Assembly (NCBI RefSeq): GCF_033568475.1
Contig: NC_133123.1
Location: 135,926,242-135,990,241 of the forward strand
Length of the DNA: 64,000 nt
Source: Henckelia pumila
Lineage: Eukaryota > Streptophyta > Magnoliopsida > Lamiales > Gesneriaceae
Direction: 5' to 3'
Shown: positions 49,781 to 60,973 of the stretch, piece after piece
How positions within the stretch are numbered: position 1 is the first letter of the stretch
Layout of the letters: every line of letters starts with the position of its first letter
The notes under the pieces: model-generated
What the model was told of the DNA's origin: nothing
The model's input: the letters and a program-made list of their open reading frames with translations, nothing else
Databases searched by the model: none
Program-made: the position numbers and the translations under genes

Positions 49781-50354
49781 CTGTTGGGTATTTGCCGACC
49801 AACTTCAATCCACTTCGTCGAGCTTTTGCTTCTTTTTATAAGCTGCACAACAACACAAAGAGAGGCAGCAAGCAATACACCCAAATACCAAATATTCAAG
49901 TAATAATAACAAAGGAACGAAGCAGTAGGAAATAGAAATCTTAAGCTTTTGGCTTTCGGGGCTCAGACGCTATTCTTTCTCTGATTCACCAAGAACCAAG
50001 ACGAAGACCAGAAAAGGATTTCCAAAGCCTAACACACGCTCATAGCCCTCAACCCAGCAAGAGATCCCGAACAGAAACAAGAATGAGAGAGTAAACAACG
50101 ACACTAACTATAGCACAAAGCTAATAGAAAGGAGAAGACACTCATCTGTGAAGGAAGCACAAAGCTTCCCTTTGAGCAGCTCTCGCGCAGAAAGGAACGG
50201 CTCTTCTCAATTCCACAGAAGGATGGAATGTTTCTCACAGCTCAAACTCTCTCTAGTGGCACTTTAGTTTAGGGCTAAGGAAGGATATATATATATATAA
50301 AGAGGCATTGGACTGGGCTGGGAAATAAAAAACAAGTTGGGCCAAAGCCCAACA
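49781..50354 (-). repeat. 5' LTR of the minus-strand Copia element
   Basis: Paired with 46405-46975. It ends next to the GAAAT target duplication and then the Helitron terminus ACTAG. Confidence 0.9.
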
Positions 50355-50495
50355 GAAATACTAGTATATGCATACACACACACACTAATTTCATCTTAAT
50401 TATGAATTTTAGGGAGGTAATATTATTAGTTTTTTTGGATATCCGATGACGTAACACAAAAACTATTGCAAGACGTACAGTCTCATTGACTGAGT

Positions 50496-51233
50496 TAGGG
50501 GTGGGCACGGGTCGGGTATTTCGGGTTTCGGGTAGTTCGGGTCGGGTACCCGATTAGCCGGGTAATGTTTTATACTACCCGAAACCGAACCGATAACCTC
50601 GGGTACCCGACTTGTCGGATACCCGATTAAGTCGGTTCGGTTCGGGTTCGGGTTCGGGTTACCCGCTTTTTAAAAAAATTGATGCAAACTACAAAATAAT
50701 ATTCTACCATCTCAAACCAAATCCAAATTTTTTATAAAAAAAATAATTATCACAACGAAAGTTTTGCTCACTAATTCCTTGTGGGCCTGTAGCTTATTTA
50801 GGATAAGTGATACATTCAAAGAATCAAAAGGCACTGGAGAAAGAAACTAGAAAGTTTCATGAAACTGCTCCAGTTTTAATTATTTGTTTTAATGCCTCAA
50901 ATTCTAAAGAATTAATGGAGGCTACGGCTCTGCCTTGTTGCAACCAAATCATGCATATTTCTATATAAAAAAAAATGGGTTTACGATAAAGTCCAAATCA
51001 ATAGCCCAAATAAATTTTATATTTTTTAAATAAATTAATAATATTCGGGTTGTCGGGTACCCGATCGGGTGTTTCGGGTAGTCGTTCACTACCCGAACCC
51101 GACCCGAATAAATTTTAATCGGGTTCGGTTACTACCCGAACCCGATTAAAAACCCGATCTACCCGAATTTTGTACCCGATCGGGTTCGGGTCGGGTCGGG
51201 ATCCGAACTACCCGAACCGATTGCCCACCCCTA
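50496..51233. mobile_element. hAT-type non-autonomous element (MITE), 738 bp
   Basis: The left end TAGGGGTGGGCA mirrors the right end TGCCCACCCCTA, a perfect 12-bp inverted repeat. An 8-bp target duplication GACTGAGT (50488-50495 and 51234-51241) is intact, which is diagnostic for hAT. Both subterminal parts are dense in CGGGTA/TACCCG words in both directions, and the central 350 bp is AT-rich. There is no coding capacity. Confidence 0.9.
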
Positions 51234-51660
51234 GACTGAGTAGACCTGACTCACAAAAAGTACTTTTTATACAAAAAAAAATATTAATTTTTACTCTATA
51301 TAAATCGGAACAGCACAAATAAATATGTGACGATATATACTGTTTCACAAAAGGCTTACTCATTTCATAAATGACATACATGTTTTACGAACAAAACAGA
51401 CAATGGATGCATTATAAAATTTGAAATTATTATTTGATTCTGAATATATATATATTTTTAAAAAAAGATTTCTCATTTTGTTGTTTCTTTCTAAATCTTA
51501 CTCCTTATTTTGGACCATGAATACGTTTTTAATGACCTCAGACGAGAAATATCTATTTTGTTAAATTCTATGGTACCATGTTATTAATTTATAGAGGTTC
51601 CAGCGCTTAGCTGAGTTAAATCAATACGTTCACCTACCACCATTAATAATAATAAATGAT

Positions 51661-51769
51661 CACCATAACTAACTCCTAATTATTTGTACTTTTATTTTCT
51701 TGCCACACAATGTGTGTATATGTGTGGCAAGAAAATTGAAGTACAAATAATTAGGGGATAGTTATGGTG
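51661..51769. repeat. 49-bp near-perfect inverted repeat with 11-nt loop
   Basis: The left arm 51661-51709 starts CACCATAACTA and ends TTGCCACACA. The right arm 51721-51769 is its reverse complement at about 45 of 49 positions. The loop is 51710-51720. It could be a foldback MITE or a young MIRNA/hairpin siRNA locus. No target duplication was found. Confidence 0.8.
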
Positions 51770-52577
51770 TCATTATATATATGTGTGTGTATAAATTCAA
51801 TTTTATAAATATCGCAACCTCGATTTTGCAAAAATGTGTACAATTTGGAATTTGGACCATGCACGGCTTCTTTTAATTTTGTCATCACAATTCACAAGTC
51901 AATTATTTCATGAATTTAACTCATGATTAATTTATATCGATCGATTGTTTTTAATGATAAAACTCGTAATTTATATCGACCGATTTATTATACAGATAAG
52001 ATTCTAAAATATGAAATAACACAATTTATTTATATATATATGCATGTATATATGTGTGTGCGTGTATATGTTTGTATTATTGTATACACACATGTTTAAA
52101 CATGATTATTGATAATTAAGTATATTTTAAATAACTTGAAATTATTTAATATATAGCGTAAAAACTATTAATTAAAATCATGTTAAATGTATTAACCCTC
52201 GATAAAATTCGTTGGCATAAGCATCCCCTCATCAATATTCAAATTTGAACGTAAGCCCTGTATATAGAATCATGCACCCGATTTGATTACCAATCCATTT
52301 CCAGTACTTCAAACATGTTTTAATTATTATTACTGTCATTCTTACAAATTCGGAAAACGCCATTCCGACGAAATGAAAGAAGAACAAGAACAAGAACAGG
52401 AGGAAGCAAAATTTAAACATTTGGAATTTCTCAAGACAACATTAAAATTGTCGACATATATATTCCATTAATTTTTCGGACCATTTTGGCCAGCCAGCCA
52501 ATCAACAAGCAGCTGCATGAAATTAAAGAAACAAATACAAACCAAATTAAAAATTAAGCCAAGGATTAGACTTGCCT

Positions 52578-52638
52578 AGAAGTTGCATATATCCCTTCAA
52601 ATAATTAATTCAACCATATCTGATCACATGCAACTTCT
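52578..52638. repeat. Short inverted repeat
   Basis: AGAAGTTGCATATATC (52578-52593) pairs with GATCACATGCAACTTCT (52622-52638). Eleven base pairs at the base are perfect, then the pairing is partial, with a loop of about 28 nt. Confidence 0.5.
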
Positions 52639-52649
52639 TTACTTTCTGA

Positions 52650-52736
52650 TCATTTCGCAAGTTTGACCGGATTAGGAATTAAACGATGGACTCTAAATTC
52701 CTTCGACGGCTCGTTCGCCATCGACATCTCGAACAT
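52650..52736 (-). CDS. Candidate 28-codon small ORF with upstream TATA
   Basis: The minus-strand frame starts MFEMSMANEPSKEFRVHRL and stops at 52650. A TATA-like CTATATAA (52828-52821) lies about 85 bp upstream, and a CT-rich leader (CCTCCTTCGTCCTCCCTCC) comes between. No known peptide family is recognised. It may be the first exon of something longer, or a chance frame in the leader of a non-coding transcript. A short inverted repeat follows at 52578-52638. Confidence 0.22.
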   Translation of the reverse strand: MFEMSMANEPSKEFRVHRLIPNPVKLAK

Positions 52737-53813
52737 ATTCTCAAATTAAGCTTAAAAAAAATGGTGGATGTGGAGGGAGGACGAAGGAGGTTTAAGAGGC
52801 CGGAAACATGGCATATCTTGTTATATAGAAGAATATCATGTTTTGCATAGTTCTATGGAAAATTAAATAAAGGCGGCGGGTACAAAGTTAATTTAAAATA
52901 ATGATAAATCGCATCATACTTATTGAAGTGGGGTTTTTTGTCTCCTTTTTTTCTATGTTAAGTTTCGTACGTAAGAGTGAAATTCGAGAAACCGTTAATT
53001 AATCATATTATTTGTAATATCGATGTGGTTAAAAACTATATTTGGCATATGTTATAAAAAAAAATATTTGTCTCATGCAACTATTTCAAGACAATTTGGA
53101 TGATATTAAACAAATTCGATGCGCTAAAACGAGGAACAAATAATTGTCCATGAAGAGAATCCTAAACACAAAAATATTTTGTTGTATATACGAAATTACA
53201 AATTAAAAACATATTTTCAAACTTGGTTATGATTTAGAATACATCCAAAGCCATCGACCCCATTAAGAGGAATCATCCGTAAGTCTAACAAAATATTGTG
53301 GAGAGTTGATAGAGACAACTTTTAATTATAAAGGGACCCAAGAATTAAAACTTGAATCTCTATCCATTAAAATAACAAAATTATTGGAGGAGCTTAGTAG
53401 GGTCTAACTCAAATTCCCATCAATTACCTACTTTTTTTTAGGAGAAGCACAAAAGAAAAAAAAAATCTCATTGTTTGCGTGGGTGGAATGGATTTTCCGG
53501 GATTTTCTTTGTTTTATTATGTTGTACGGAGGCCAAGAATTGAATTCTTTTATTTTATTTTTTCCCCGAAATTGATTTGCCTAATTGGATACCATAAGAT
53601 ATGTATGTTGCGACCTTTAATTATTTATGTTGGAATTCGAAAAAATAAAGCGTCCAACCAACTATATATAGTATGTCGATCTTATCCACCCAACTCTAAT
53701 GTCAATATTTCTAGTAATAATAATAATAAAATAAACAGATAAATGCGTGAATAAAGTGTCAACCTACGATGAAAACTAAATAAAATGAAATGAGACATTG
53801 GTGTGGCAATAAC

Positions 53814-54014
53814 TAAGAGCATGTTTAGATACAAAAGCTGTTATTTAAAAATAATTATATATTTAATTTTTTTGAAGTGTATTCAATTTTTTAAAATATT
53901 TTTTTAAAAAAAATGGTTTTTATAAACAAACAATTCACATTTCAAAAAAGTAATAATTTTTTTTTTAAATCGGTACTTTTAGCTTTTTAACTCTTCCAAC
54001 CAAACATACTCTTA
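53814..54014. mobile_element. Candidate MITE, about 200 bp
   Basis: TAAGAGCATGTTTAG at the left mirrors CCAAACATACTCTTA at the right (13 of 15 positions). The body is AT-rich. The superfamily and target duplication are not resolved. Confidence 0.6.
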
Positions 54015-54210
54015 AAACATGTGAAAGGAATATTTTATTCCTTAAAATCATCCTATTTTGAAAAAAATTTTATTTAATATCTTTTGTCTTTTTTGGACAT
54101 GAAATAATTTTATATATGTTATTTATTTCATTGAATAACTTGATTTGAGATATGATTAAGTTTATCATAATATTTATTATCTTATCTCTAATGATTTAAT
54201 TTCTTTACTA

Positions 54211-54840
54211 TGTAGATTTGACTTGATCAAAAAGAAACATGATCTAGAATCCTATGTCTACAAGGAAACATATTGAAGAAGGATTCTTGGTCTATTTATT
54301 TTGAGATAGGTGTACACAAGGGAGAGAGATTAATAGAAAGAAAAACGTGAGAACCTAAGTAAGTACATTGTGTGAAAGCTGAAGATCTCTCTGAAGCTTA
54401 GTTGAAGCTGTGACAACTTGAAGCCGTGTAGAACACTTGAAGATTGGAGATCAAGAAGAGTGTTTCTCGTGTGATTTTGGCTTCAACATTGTTTTTATCC
54501 TTACTGTGTTTTCGTTATTCTATTTCATATAGAATGTTTTTAAGAGAACGTTTACTATTTATTTTCTCACTTGGTTTGAGAAATTGAATTTTACAATAAT
54601 CACTAGTGTTAGGGTTTGTAAAACTCTTTGAAAGTTTTCTAGTGAAGTTTTGCCCTGAGGCGCTGCAAGAGTATTTTATACTCTTGCTTAAATCATTGAG
54701 TCTATTTATATGGTTGCTTGTTTATTTTATTTACGCTTTATTTATATTCCGCTGCAAATTACTCAAGTTGTTATTGTAGGTGTTGTCAACACCTTGTGAC
54801 AACACCTCAAACTGTTTATGTGCAACCCTTTTCCCTTACA
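54211..54840 (+). repeat. 5' LTR of the Sirevirus-like element, left end uncertain
   Basis: It ends in CCCTTACA just before the primer site. It has no partner LTR in the window, so the start is a guess from a TGTAG. The palindromic motif GGTGTTGTCAACACC lies near its right end (54779-54807). Confidence 0.5.
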
Positions 54841-54913
54841 AGTGGCATCAGAGCCATCTTCTTGATACACTAAGAACTGATCTTGGTTTGTTTATTTTAT
54901 TACAGGGAATAAG

Positions 54914-56700
54914 ATGGACTCATCGTCTGTTGCGAACTCGTTCCTGAAACCTCCGGTCCTTGATGGCACGAATTACGCACTATGGAAAAATAGGATGCAA
55001 TATACTATTAAAGCAATGGATGTTCGTGCTTGGCAAAGTATTCAGACTGGTTGGACTCCTCCAAAGACGCTAGATGAAGATGGAGACTACATCATCAAGC
55101 AAGAAGAAACTTGGACTGCCGAGGAAACACAAAGTTCAAGCTACAATGCTAAAGCACTCAATGCAATTTTTGCAACTGTTGATATGAGGATGTATGGAAT
55201 CATAGCTGATTGCACTGTTGCTAAGGATGCATGGGATGCTCTTCAAGAACACTGTGAAAGAACTGATAGCGTGAGAAGAACAAGATTGAGATTGTTAAAC
55301 GCAAGATTTGAGAATATCAGGATGGATGAGAATGAATCTATTGCTGATTATGATAAGAAACTTAGGGAGATAGCTACAGAGGCACATGCTCTTGGAGGAC
55401 CTATTGCTAGTGAAACTATGGTGAACAAGGTTCTTCGATCCTTGCCTAAAAGATTTAATGGGAAGATTTGGGCGCTTGAAGAAATTAAAGACACTTCAAA
55501 GATGAAGATGACTGAACTGATTAGCATCCTTCAAATTTTTGAGATGAACAATTCAGAACAAGAGAAGGATAAAGGAAAATCAATAGCCCTTCAAGCCTCT
55601 AAACCCTCATACGAGGAGTATGTTCAATTTCATCAAGAAGTTCATCAATCTGACTTGGAAGATGATTCGATCTCTCTTATGACTAGGAAATTCAATGATT
55701 ATCTGAAGAAGATGAAAGAGTCAAGAAAGACGGATCAAAAACTCAAGGCTCCAATGTTCTCTAACAAAGCCTTTAAGGATTACTGGACCAGAACAATCAC
55801 CAAGAAAACCTGTTGATACTCCTAAGCCTCGACTGATGTTGGAAGGGAAGAAGAAGTTTGTGTCAAAGAAGTTGGACACTGTTCAATGTCATGCTTGTCA
55901 AGGTTTTGGACACTATGCAAATGAGTGTGCCAACACGCTTAGGAAAGGGATGAACACGTCCTTGAGTGATGGAGAGTCTGAAGAAGAAGAACAAGAAGAT
56001 GAAGAAAGCCATACTGCCTTATCTGCCCTACTGAAGAGCAAGAAAAAGTTTCAAGTCAATCCTTTAGGTGTTGCCGCAGGTGTTACCACACCTGGCCGCA
56101 ACATCTTCCAAAGGTCAGTTTGTTTGAATTTCTCAATTACTGATAATATGTGTGATAATGATACAGGTGAAGAGACAATGTCCATGGAAGAAGCTCAGAT
56201 GATGTTTGAAGAGTTACATACTGATTGGGTTGAAAGAAATAAGATGAATACTATTATTTCAAAGGAAAATTCTGATCTAAAGGCTGATGTGTCAAGACTG
56301 GAAGTCATGCTGAGTAAGAAAGACATGGAATTAAGCCAAGTGAAGAAAGAACTTGGAAAAGAAAATGCTACTTTGGCCAAGTTTAATTCAAGCACTTCCG
56401 AGCTTGATTCGTTACTCATAATGGGAAGAGATGGTACGGCTGGTTTAAGTTTTGAAAATAGCATATTTGAGGTTGGTAAAAGTTCAAAAGGCCCTGTGTT
56501 TGTCAAGGAAAGAAGCAATACAGAAAGCTCAAGCAAAAAGGCCTTACCTATTAATCCTCCAAAACCAAAGCCACAGCCTGTTGCTCCTTCAATGTCTAGA
56601 AGGAAACGTAGGTACATATGTCACTACTGTCATAGACCAGGTCATATTAAACCGTACTGTTTTAAGCTGCAGGAAGACTACAGGTATAGATCTGCATCGA
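54914..56700 (+). pseudogene. gag region of the Sirevirus-like element
   Basis: It opens with MDSSSVANSFLKPPVLDGTN and GTNYALWKNRMQ (DUF4219-type start), then UBN2 gag text. A CCHC knuckle CHACQGFGHYANEC, an acidic stretch, a coiled-coil-like stretch and a second knuckle CHYCHRPGHIKPYC follow. Two knuckles and a long gag are usual for Sireviruses. Confidence 0.8.
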
Positions 56701-56819
56701 AGGTGTTGCCAACACCTCCCCACAACATTCCTAGAAACAGATCTTATGTACGAAAGATTTGGGTACCAAAAATTGATATTCAATGTCATATGATTTATAC
56801 TGCTTTAAGAACTAATGTT

Positions 56820-59800
56820 TCAGGTGCATGGTACTTTGATAGCGGTAGCTCTCGTCACATGACAGGTTCCAAAAAGTTTCTCACTGACTATGTTGAATAG
56901 AAAAGTGAAAAAGTAACCTATGGTAGAGGTTCAAAAGGAAACATTGTTGGAAAGGGAACTCTGAATGTTGCTGGTCTGCCCAAGCTTCGCAATGTGCTTC
57001 ATGTTGAAGGATTAACCGCAAATCTAATAAGCATAAGCCAACTTTGTGATGATAATATGCATGTGCAATTTGATAAGAAAATATGCAAAGTTTTTGATGA
57101 TTCAAATCTCTGTGTCATGACAGGTACTAGGTCATCTGACAACTGCTATCAACTCGGAGAAGAGATGGCATGTAGACACACCAAAGTTAATGAGTTCGAT
57201 CTATGGCATCAAAAATTGGGTCATGCAAATTTCAAGACATTAAAGAACTTAAGTAAGTTAGATGTTGTAAGAGGTATGCCTAACTTAAAATCTGGTATTC
57301 CATTTGTGTGTGAAGCGTGTCAGAAAGGGAAGCAGACTAGGGGGTCACACGAGGTGTTGCCAACATCTGTGACAACACGCTGCCTTGAACTTTTACATAT
57401 GGACTTGATGGGTCCAATGGATGTTGAAAGCTTTGGAGGTAAGAAATATTCTTTTGTTTGTGTGGATGATTTCTCACGATATACTTGGGTAAATTTTCTG
57501 AGAGAAAATTCGAACACATTTGATGCCTTCAAGAAACTGCTCACTAAGATTTCGAACCTATACAATCTGAAGGTAATCAGGATTCGTACTGACCATGGTA
57601 AGGAATTCGAAAATTCTTCTTTTTCAAGTTTGTGTGATAAGAAAGGTATTTCTCATGAATTTTCTGCTCCTAAAACTCCACAACAAAATGGAATTGCTGA
57701 AAGAAAAAATAGGACTTTGCAAGAGATGGCAAAAGTGATGTTAAGTTCGAAAAATATTTCAAAACGTTTTTGGCCTGAAGCCTTGAATACTGCATGTCAT
57801 ATTTCAAATAGAGTTTATTTGAGGAATGGTACTACTATGACATCTTATGAAATTCTCATGGAAAAGAGGCCAAACCTTAAATATTTTCATGTTTTTTGAT
57901 GTGTATGTCACGTTTTGAATGATAGGGATCATCTTGCTAAATTTGATGCAAAAAGTGATAAGTGTATGTTCTTGGGATATTCATCAAATAGTCGAGCCTA
58001 TAGGATGTATAACTTGAGAACAAGGACTATTTTTGAGTCAATTAATGTTGTTTTTTATGACTTTGCAGATCTAAAGAAGAAAACAGCTGAGGATGAAGTT
58101 AATGATCTGCTGGATAATTCTGAAAATTTAGATGCTGTCAAAGGAGTGTTGCAAACACCTTCGACAACACCTCTTACAGAAAATCCAAAATCAAAAGTTG
58201 AAAAGCCTACTGATGAGAACATTGATGAGAACAGTGAGGTAAATAAAGCTGGAAAGAATGTTCCAAGCAGAATTCAGAAGAATCACCCAACCTCACAGAT
58301 CATTGGAGATGTGCATGGAGACTTGCAAACTCGAAGGAAAGAAAAATTGGATTATCGAAAGATGGCAGGTTTGTTGTGCATGAGTTTTACATATTCTCAG
58401 GTAAGATTCTCTTGTTTCGTGTCAAACATTGAACTCAAAAAGGTTGAAGAGGCTTTAAAAGATGAGTTTTGGGTCAATGCTATGCATGAAGAATTAGAAC
58501 AATTTGTTAGAAATGATGTTTGGTACTTAGTACCGTATCCTGCTCATGGTAATGTCATAGGAACTAAGTGGATTTTCAAGAATAAAATTGATGAGTCGGG
58601 AAACATCATTAGAAATAAAGCTAGGTTGGTAGCTCAAGGGTACACACAGGTTGAAGGGGTGGATTTTGATGAAACATTTGCTCCTGTAGCCCGCATTGAG
58701 TCAGTCCGACTTTTGCTTGCTATTTCATGTAACATAGGAATGAAGCTTTTTCAAATGGATATAAAGAGTGCCTTTTTGAATGGGATCCTAAATGAAGAAG
58801 TCTATGTGAAACAACCTAAAAGGTTTGAGGATCCAAATCATATTGATTATGTGTATAAGTTAAAAAAGACATTGTATGGATTGAAGCAAGCACCACGTGC
58901 ATGGTATGGGGGACTTACTGAGTACTTGCTCAATATTGGCTTCAAAAGAGGTGAAGTTGAAAAGACTTTGTTTGTGCAAAAGTCTCAAGGTAATATCTTA
59001 ATTTGCCAAATTTATGTGGATGATATAATTTTTTGTGCTTCAAATGATAAACTTGTTGATGATTTTGTAAAGTGTATGTATTCTACATTTGAGATGAGCA
59101 TGGTTGGTGAGTTAACATATTTCTTGGGCTTGCAAGTGAAACAAATGCATGATGTTATATTTTTGTGTCAAAGCAAGTATGCTAAAAATCTTGTAAAGAA
59201 GTTTCTGAATGACAACACTAAGTACATGCGCACACCTATGGGGTCTAACGAAAAATTGTTTAGGGAGGATGTTGCCGAAGGTGTTGACAACACCCTCTAC
59301 AGAAGCATGATTGGTAGTCTTATGTATTTAAGTGCTACTAGACCTAATATGATGTATAGTGTTTGTTTGTGTGCTAGATACCAGTCTAACCCAAAAACTA
59401 CTCACTTGAAGGCCGTAAAACGTATACTGAAATATATGGTTGGAACTTTGAATTTGGGTTTGTGGTACACTAAAGAAACCAATTCAAATTTGGTAGGGTT
59501 TAGTAATGCTGATTGGGCTGGGGATTTAGATGAGAGAAAGAGCACTTCGGGAGGATATTTCTACTTGAGGAATAACTTAGTATCTTGGTATAGTAAGAAA
59601 CAAAATTGCGTCTCACTCTCTACTGCCGAGTCTGAGTATGTTGCGGTTGGTAGTTGTTGCTCACAACTCCTTTGGATGAATCAAATGCCAAATGATTATG
59701 GTGTTAAGAGTGATACTCCTATTGTGTACTGTGATAATTCTAGTGTCATTGATATATCCAAAAATCCAGTACAACACTCTCAAACCAAACACATTGACAT

Positions 59801-59954
59801 TAGACATCACTTCATTCGAGATTTGGTCGAAAAAAGCATGATCTTAATAGAGTTTGTTGGAACTAATAACCAATTAGCTGATATATTCACAAAAGCTTTG
59901 GATTTCGAGAGATTTTCCAGTCTAAGGAAGTCTCTCAGTATGTGTGCATTATAG
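56820..59954 (+). pseudogene. pol region of the Sirevirus-like element (PR-INT-RT-RH)
   Basis: Motifs in order are the protease-like WYFDSGSSRHMTG; GAG-pre-integrase LWHQKLGHANF with a CEACQKGKQ zinc part; integrase core (LLHMDLMGPM, then RTDHGKEFENS and PQQNGIAERKNRT); reverse transcriptase (FDETFAPVARIESVR, KSAFLNGIL, YVDDIIF); and RNase H (ADWAGDLDERKSTSG, LSTAESEYVA). Integrase before RT is diagnostic of Ty1/copia. Confidence 0.87.
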
Positions 59955-60973
59955 ACAGAACCGAGATGTTGTCAGGAGTGTTTCCAACACCCTGTGACAA
60001 CACCTTTTCATGCATGTGCATTTTTAAGATTCTAGGCATACTGCATTCATGCATTCATTCTGTTTTGTGATGTATTTGATATTTTGTAACCATTGACTAG
60101 TTTTCACTCAGGATTCTTTGCAAAATAGTTTTCAGTTTAATTGGATTAATTGAAGAAGAATTCTGACTAAGTCACGAAGTAGTGGAGGGACGTTCGTGTA
60201 TTCCATGATCTTGTCCCAAGTGAAAAGTGACAAAAGAACAAAAAATGATGAAGCTTGAACTGAATCAATCATCAAATTTGATTGATAATCAGAAGCAAAT
60301 AGAAAAAGCTACCTAAAGGGGTCCATTTGAAGATCTTTCCTTTATAGTGCAGGCTACCACTTCTGCAAAAATAATGAATTGGATATAATAAGTTTTCTGA
60401 ATCCTGAAGTGTTGCTGGGAGATGTTGCCAACATCGTGGATAACACCTCACTTGTCAACATTTATTTGTGCATAAAATTGCATTTTATTTTTATGTCACA
60501 CTCTGTTTTTAGACATAATTAGGGCATGCATATTTGTGAATATATTTGGCCGAAAGGTTACAAATTCTGATCAAATAAAAATTTCTATTTTTGCCCTATC
60601 ATCTGAATTTTTGAATTTGAAAGTGATTGGATTTTGTTACAGTGGTGTTATATTCTGATGAGGAGTTAATTTTGGTAATATTTGGTGAAATATTTGGGCC
60701 TAGATTATCGGTGAAAATCAAGAGATTTATTGCCTATTTTAAATTGGATTTGTTACCATTTTTGAAGAGTTACCGTTGGGGATTTTGTTATCGTTGGGGC
60801 CTACTCAGAATCCGAGCTAGAATAGGAAAAGATTTGGTGCCTAATATATCTGTGTTCTTATCTGTTTAAGGAAATATTCTACTTCCTTGTTTCGTATCGT
60901 TCTAGTATTTTTTTGTTCTCCCATTTTTTAAAATTGCTCAAAATTTTTGTGTCCTTCATTCTTTCATATTCTA

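Larger units (their letters stand above)
46405..50354 (-). mobile_element. Ty1/copia-derived LTR element, non-autonomous, minus strand
   Basis: Two LTRs of about 572 bp (46405-46975 and 49781-50354) begin TGTTGGG and end CCCAACA, a perfect 7-bp terminal inverted repeat. A 5-bp target duplication GAAAT flanks the element (46400-46404 and 50355-50359). On the minus strand a primer-binding site TGGTATCAGAGCC adjoins the 49781 LTR and a purine tract (AAAAGATGGAGATT) adjoins the 46975 LTR. Gag homology lies on the minus strand, while most of pol is absent, so it is broken with several breaks and cannot move alone. The LTRs differ at about a dozen sites by eye (about 2%), which suggests an insertion within roughly the last one or two million years. 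Confidence 0.92.
45903..50364 (+). mobile_element. Small non-autonomous Helitron, split by an LTR element
   Basis: The 5' end TCTTACTATATTATTAAAG follows an A (45902), and the 3' end CTAG (50361-50364) is followed by a T (50365), so the insertion is A^T as expected for Helitrons. A perfect 6-bp hairpin GCACGC-AAC-GCGTGC (46382-46396) is the 3' terminator. An LTR element (46405-50354) sits between the hairpin and CTAG. Taking out that insert and one copy of its target duplication leaves AGCGAAATA between hairpin and CTAG, a canonical distance, and an element of about 506 bp. No Rep/helicase is present. Confidence 0.82.
51242..53813. other. Intergenic, AT-rich, two hairpin-forming stretches
   Basis: There is no supported protein-coding gene except a very small candidate frame at 52650-52736. 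It holds a strong inverted repeat (51661-51769) and a weaker one (52578-52638). Confidence 0.6.

Noticed and set aside
49443-49935. Plus-strand frames of about 100 codons in the Copia element leader and LTR
   Set aside because: They lie antisense to the element in its leader and LTR, and part of the frame recurs in the other LTR.
53479-53742. 87-codon plus-strand frame in AT-rich DNA
   Set aside because: Low-complexity, hydrophobic, no motif and no promoter or splice context.
54779-54807. The palindromic motif as a Sirevirus-only LTR signal
   Set aside because: It also occurs about nine times outside the LTR, so an LTR-only explanation does not cover it.
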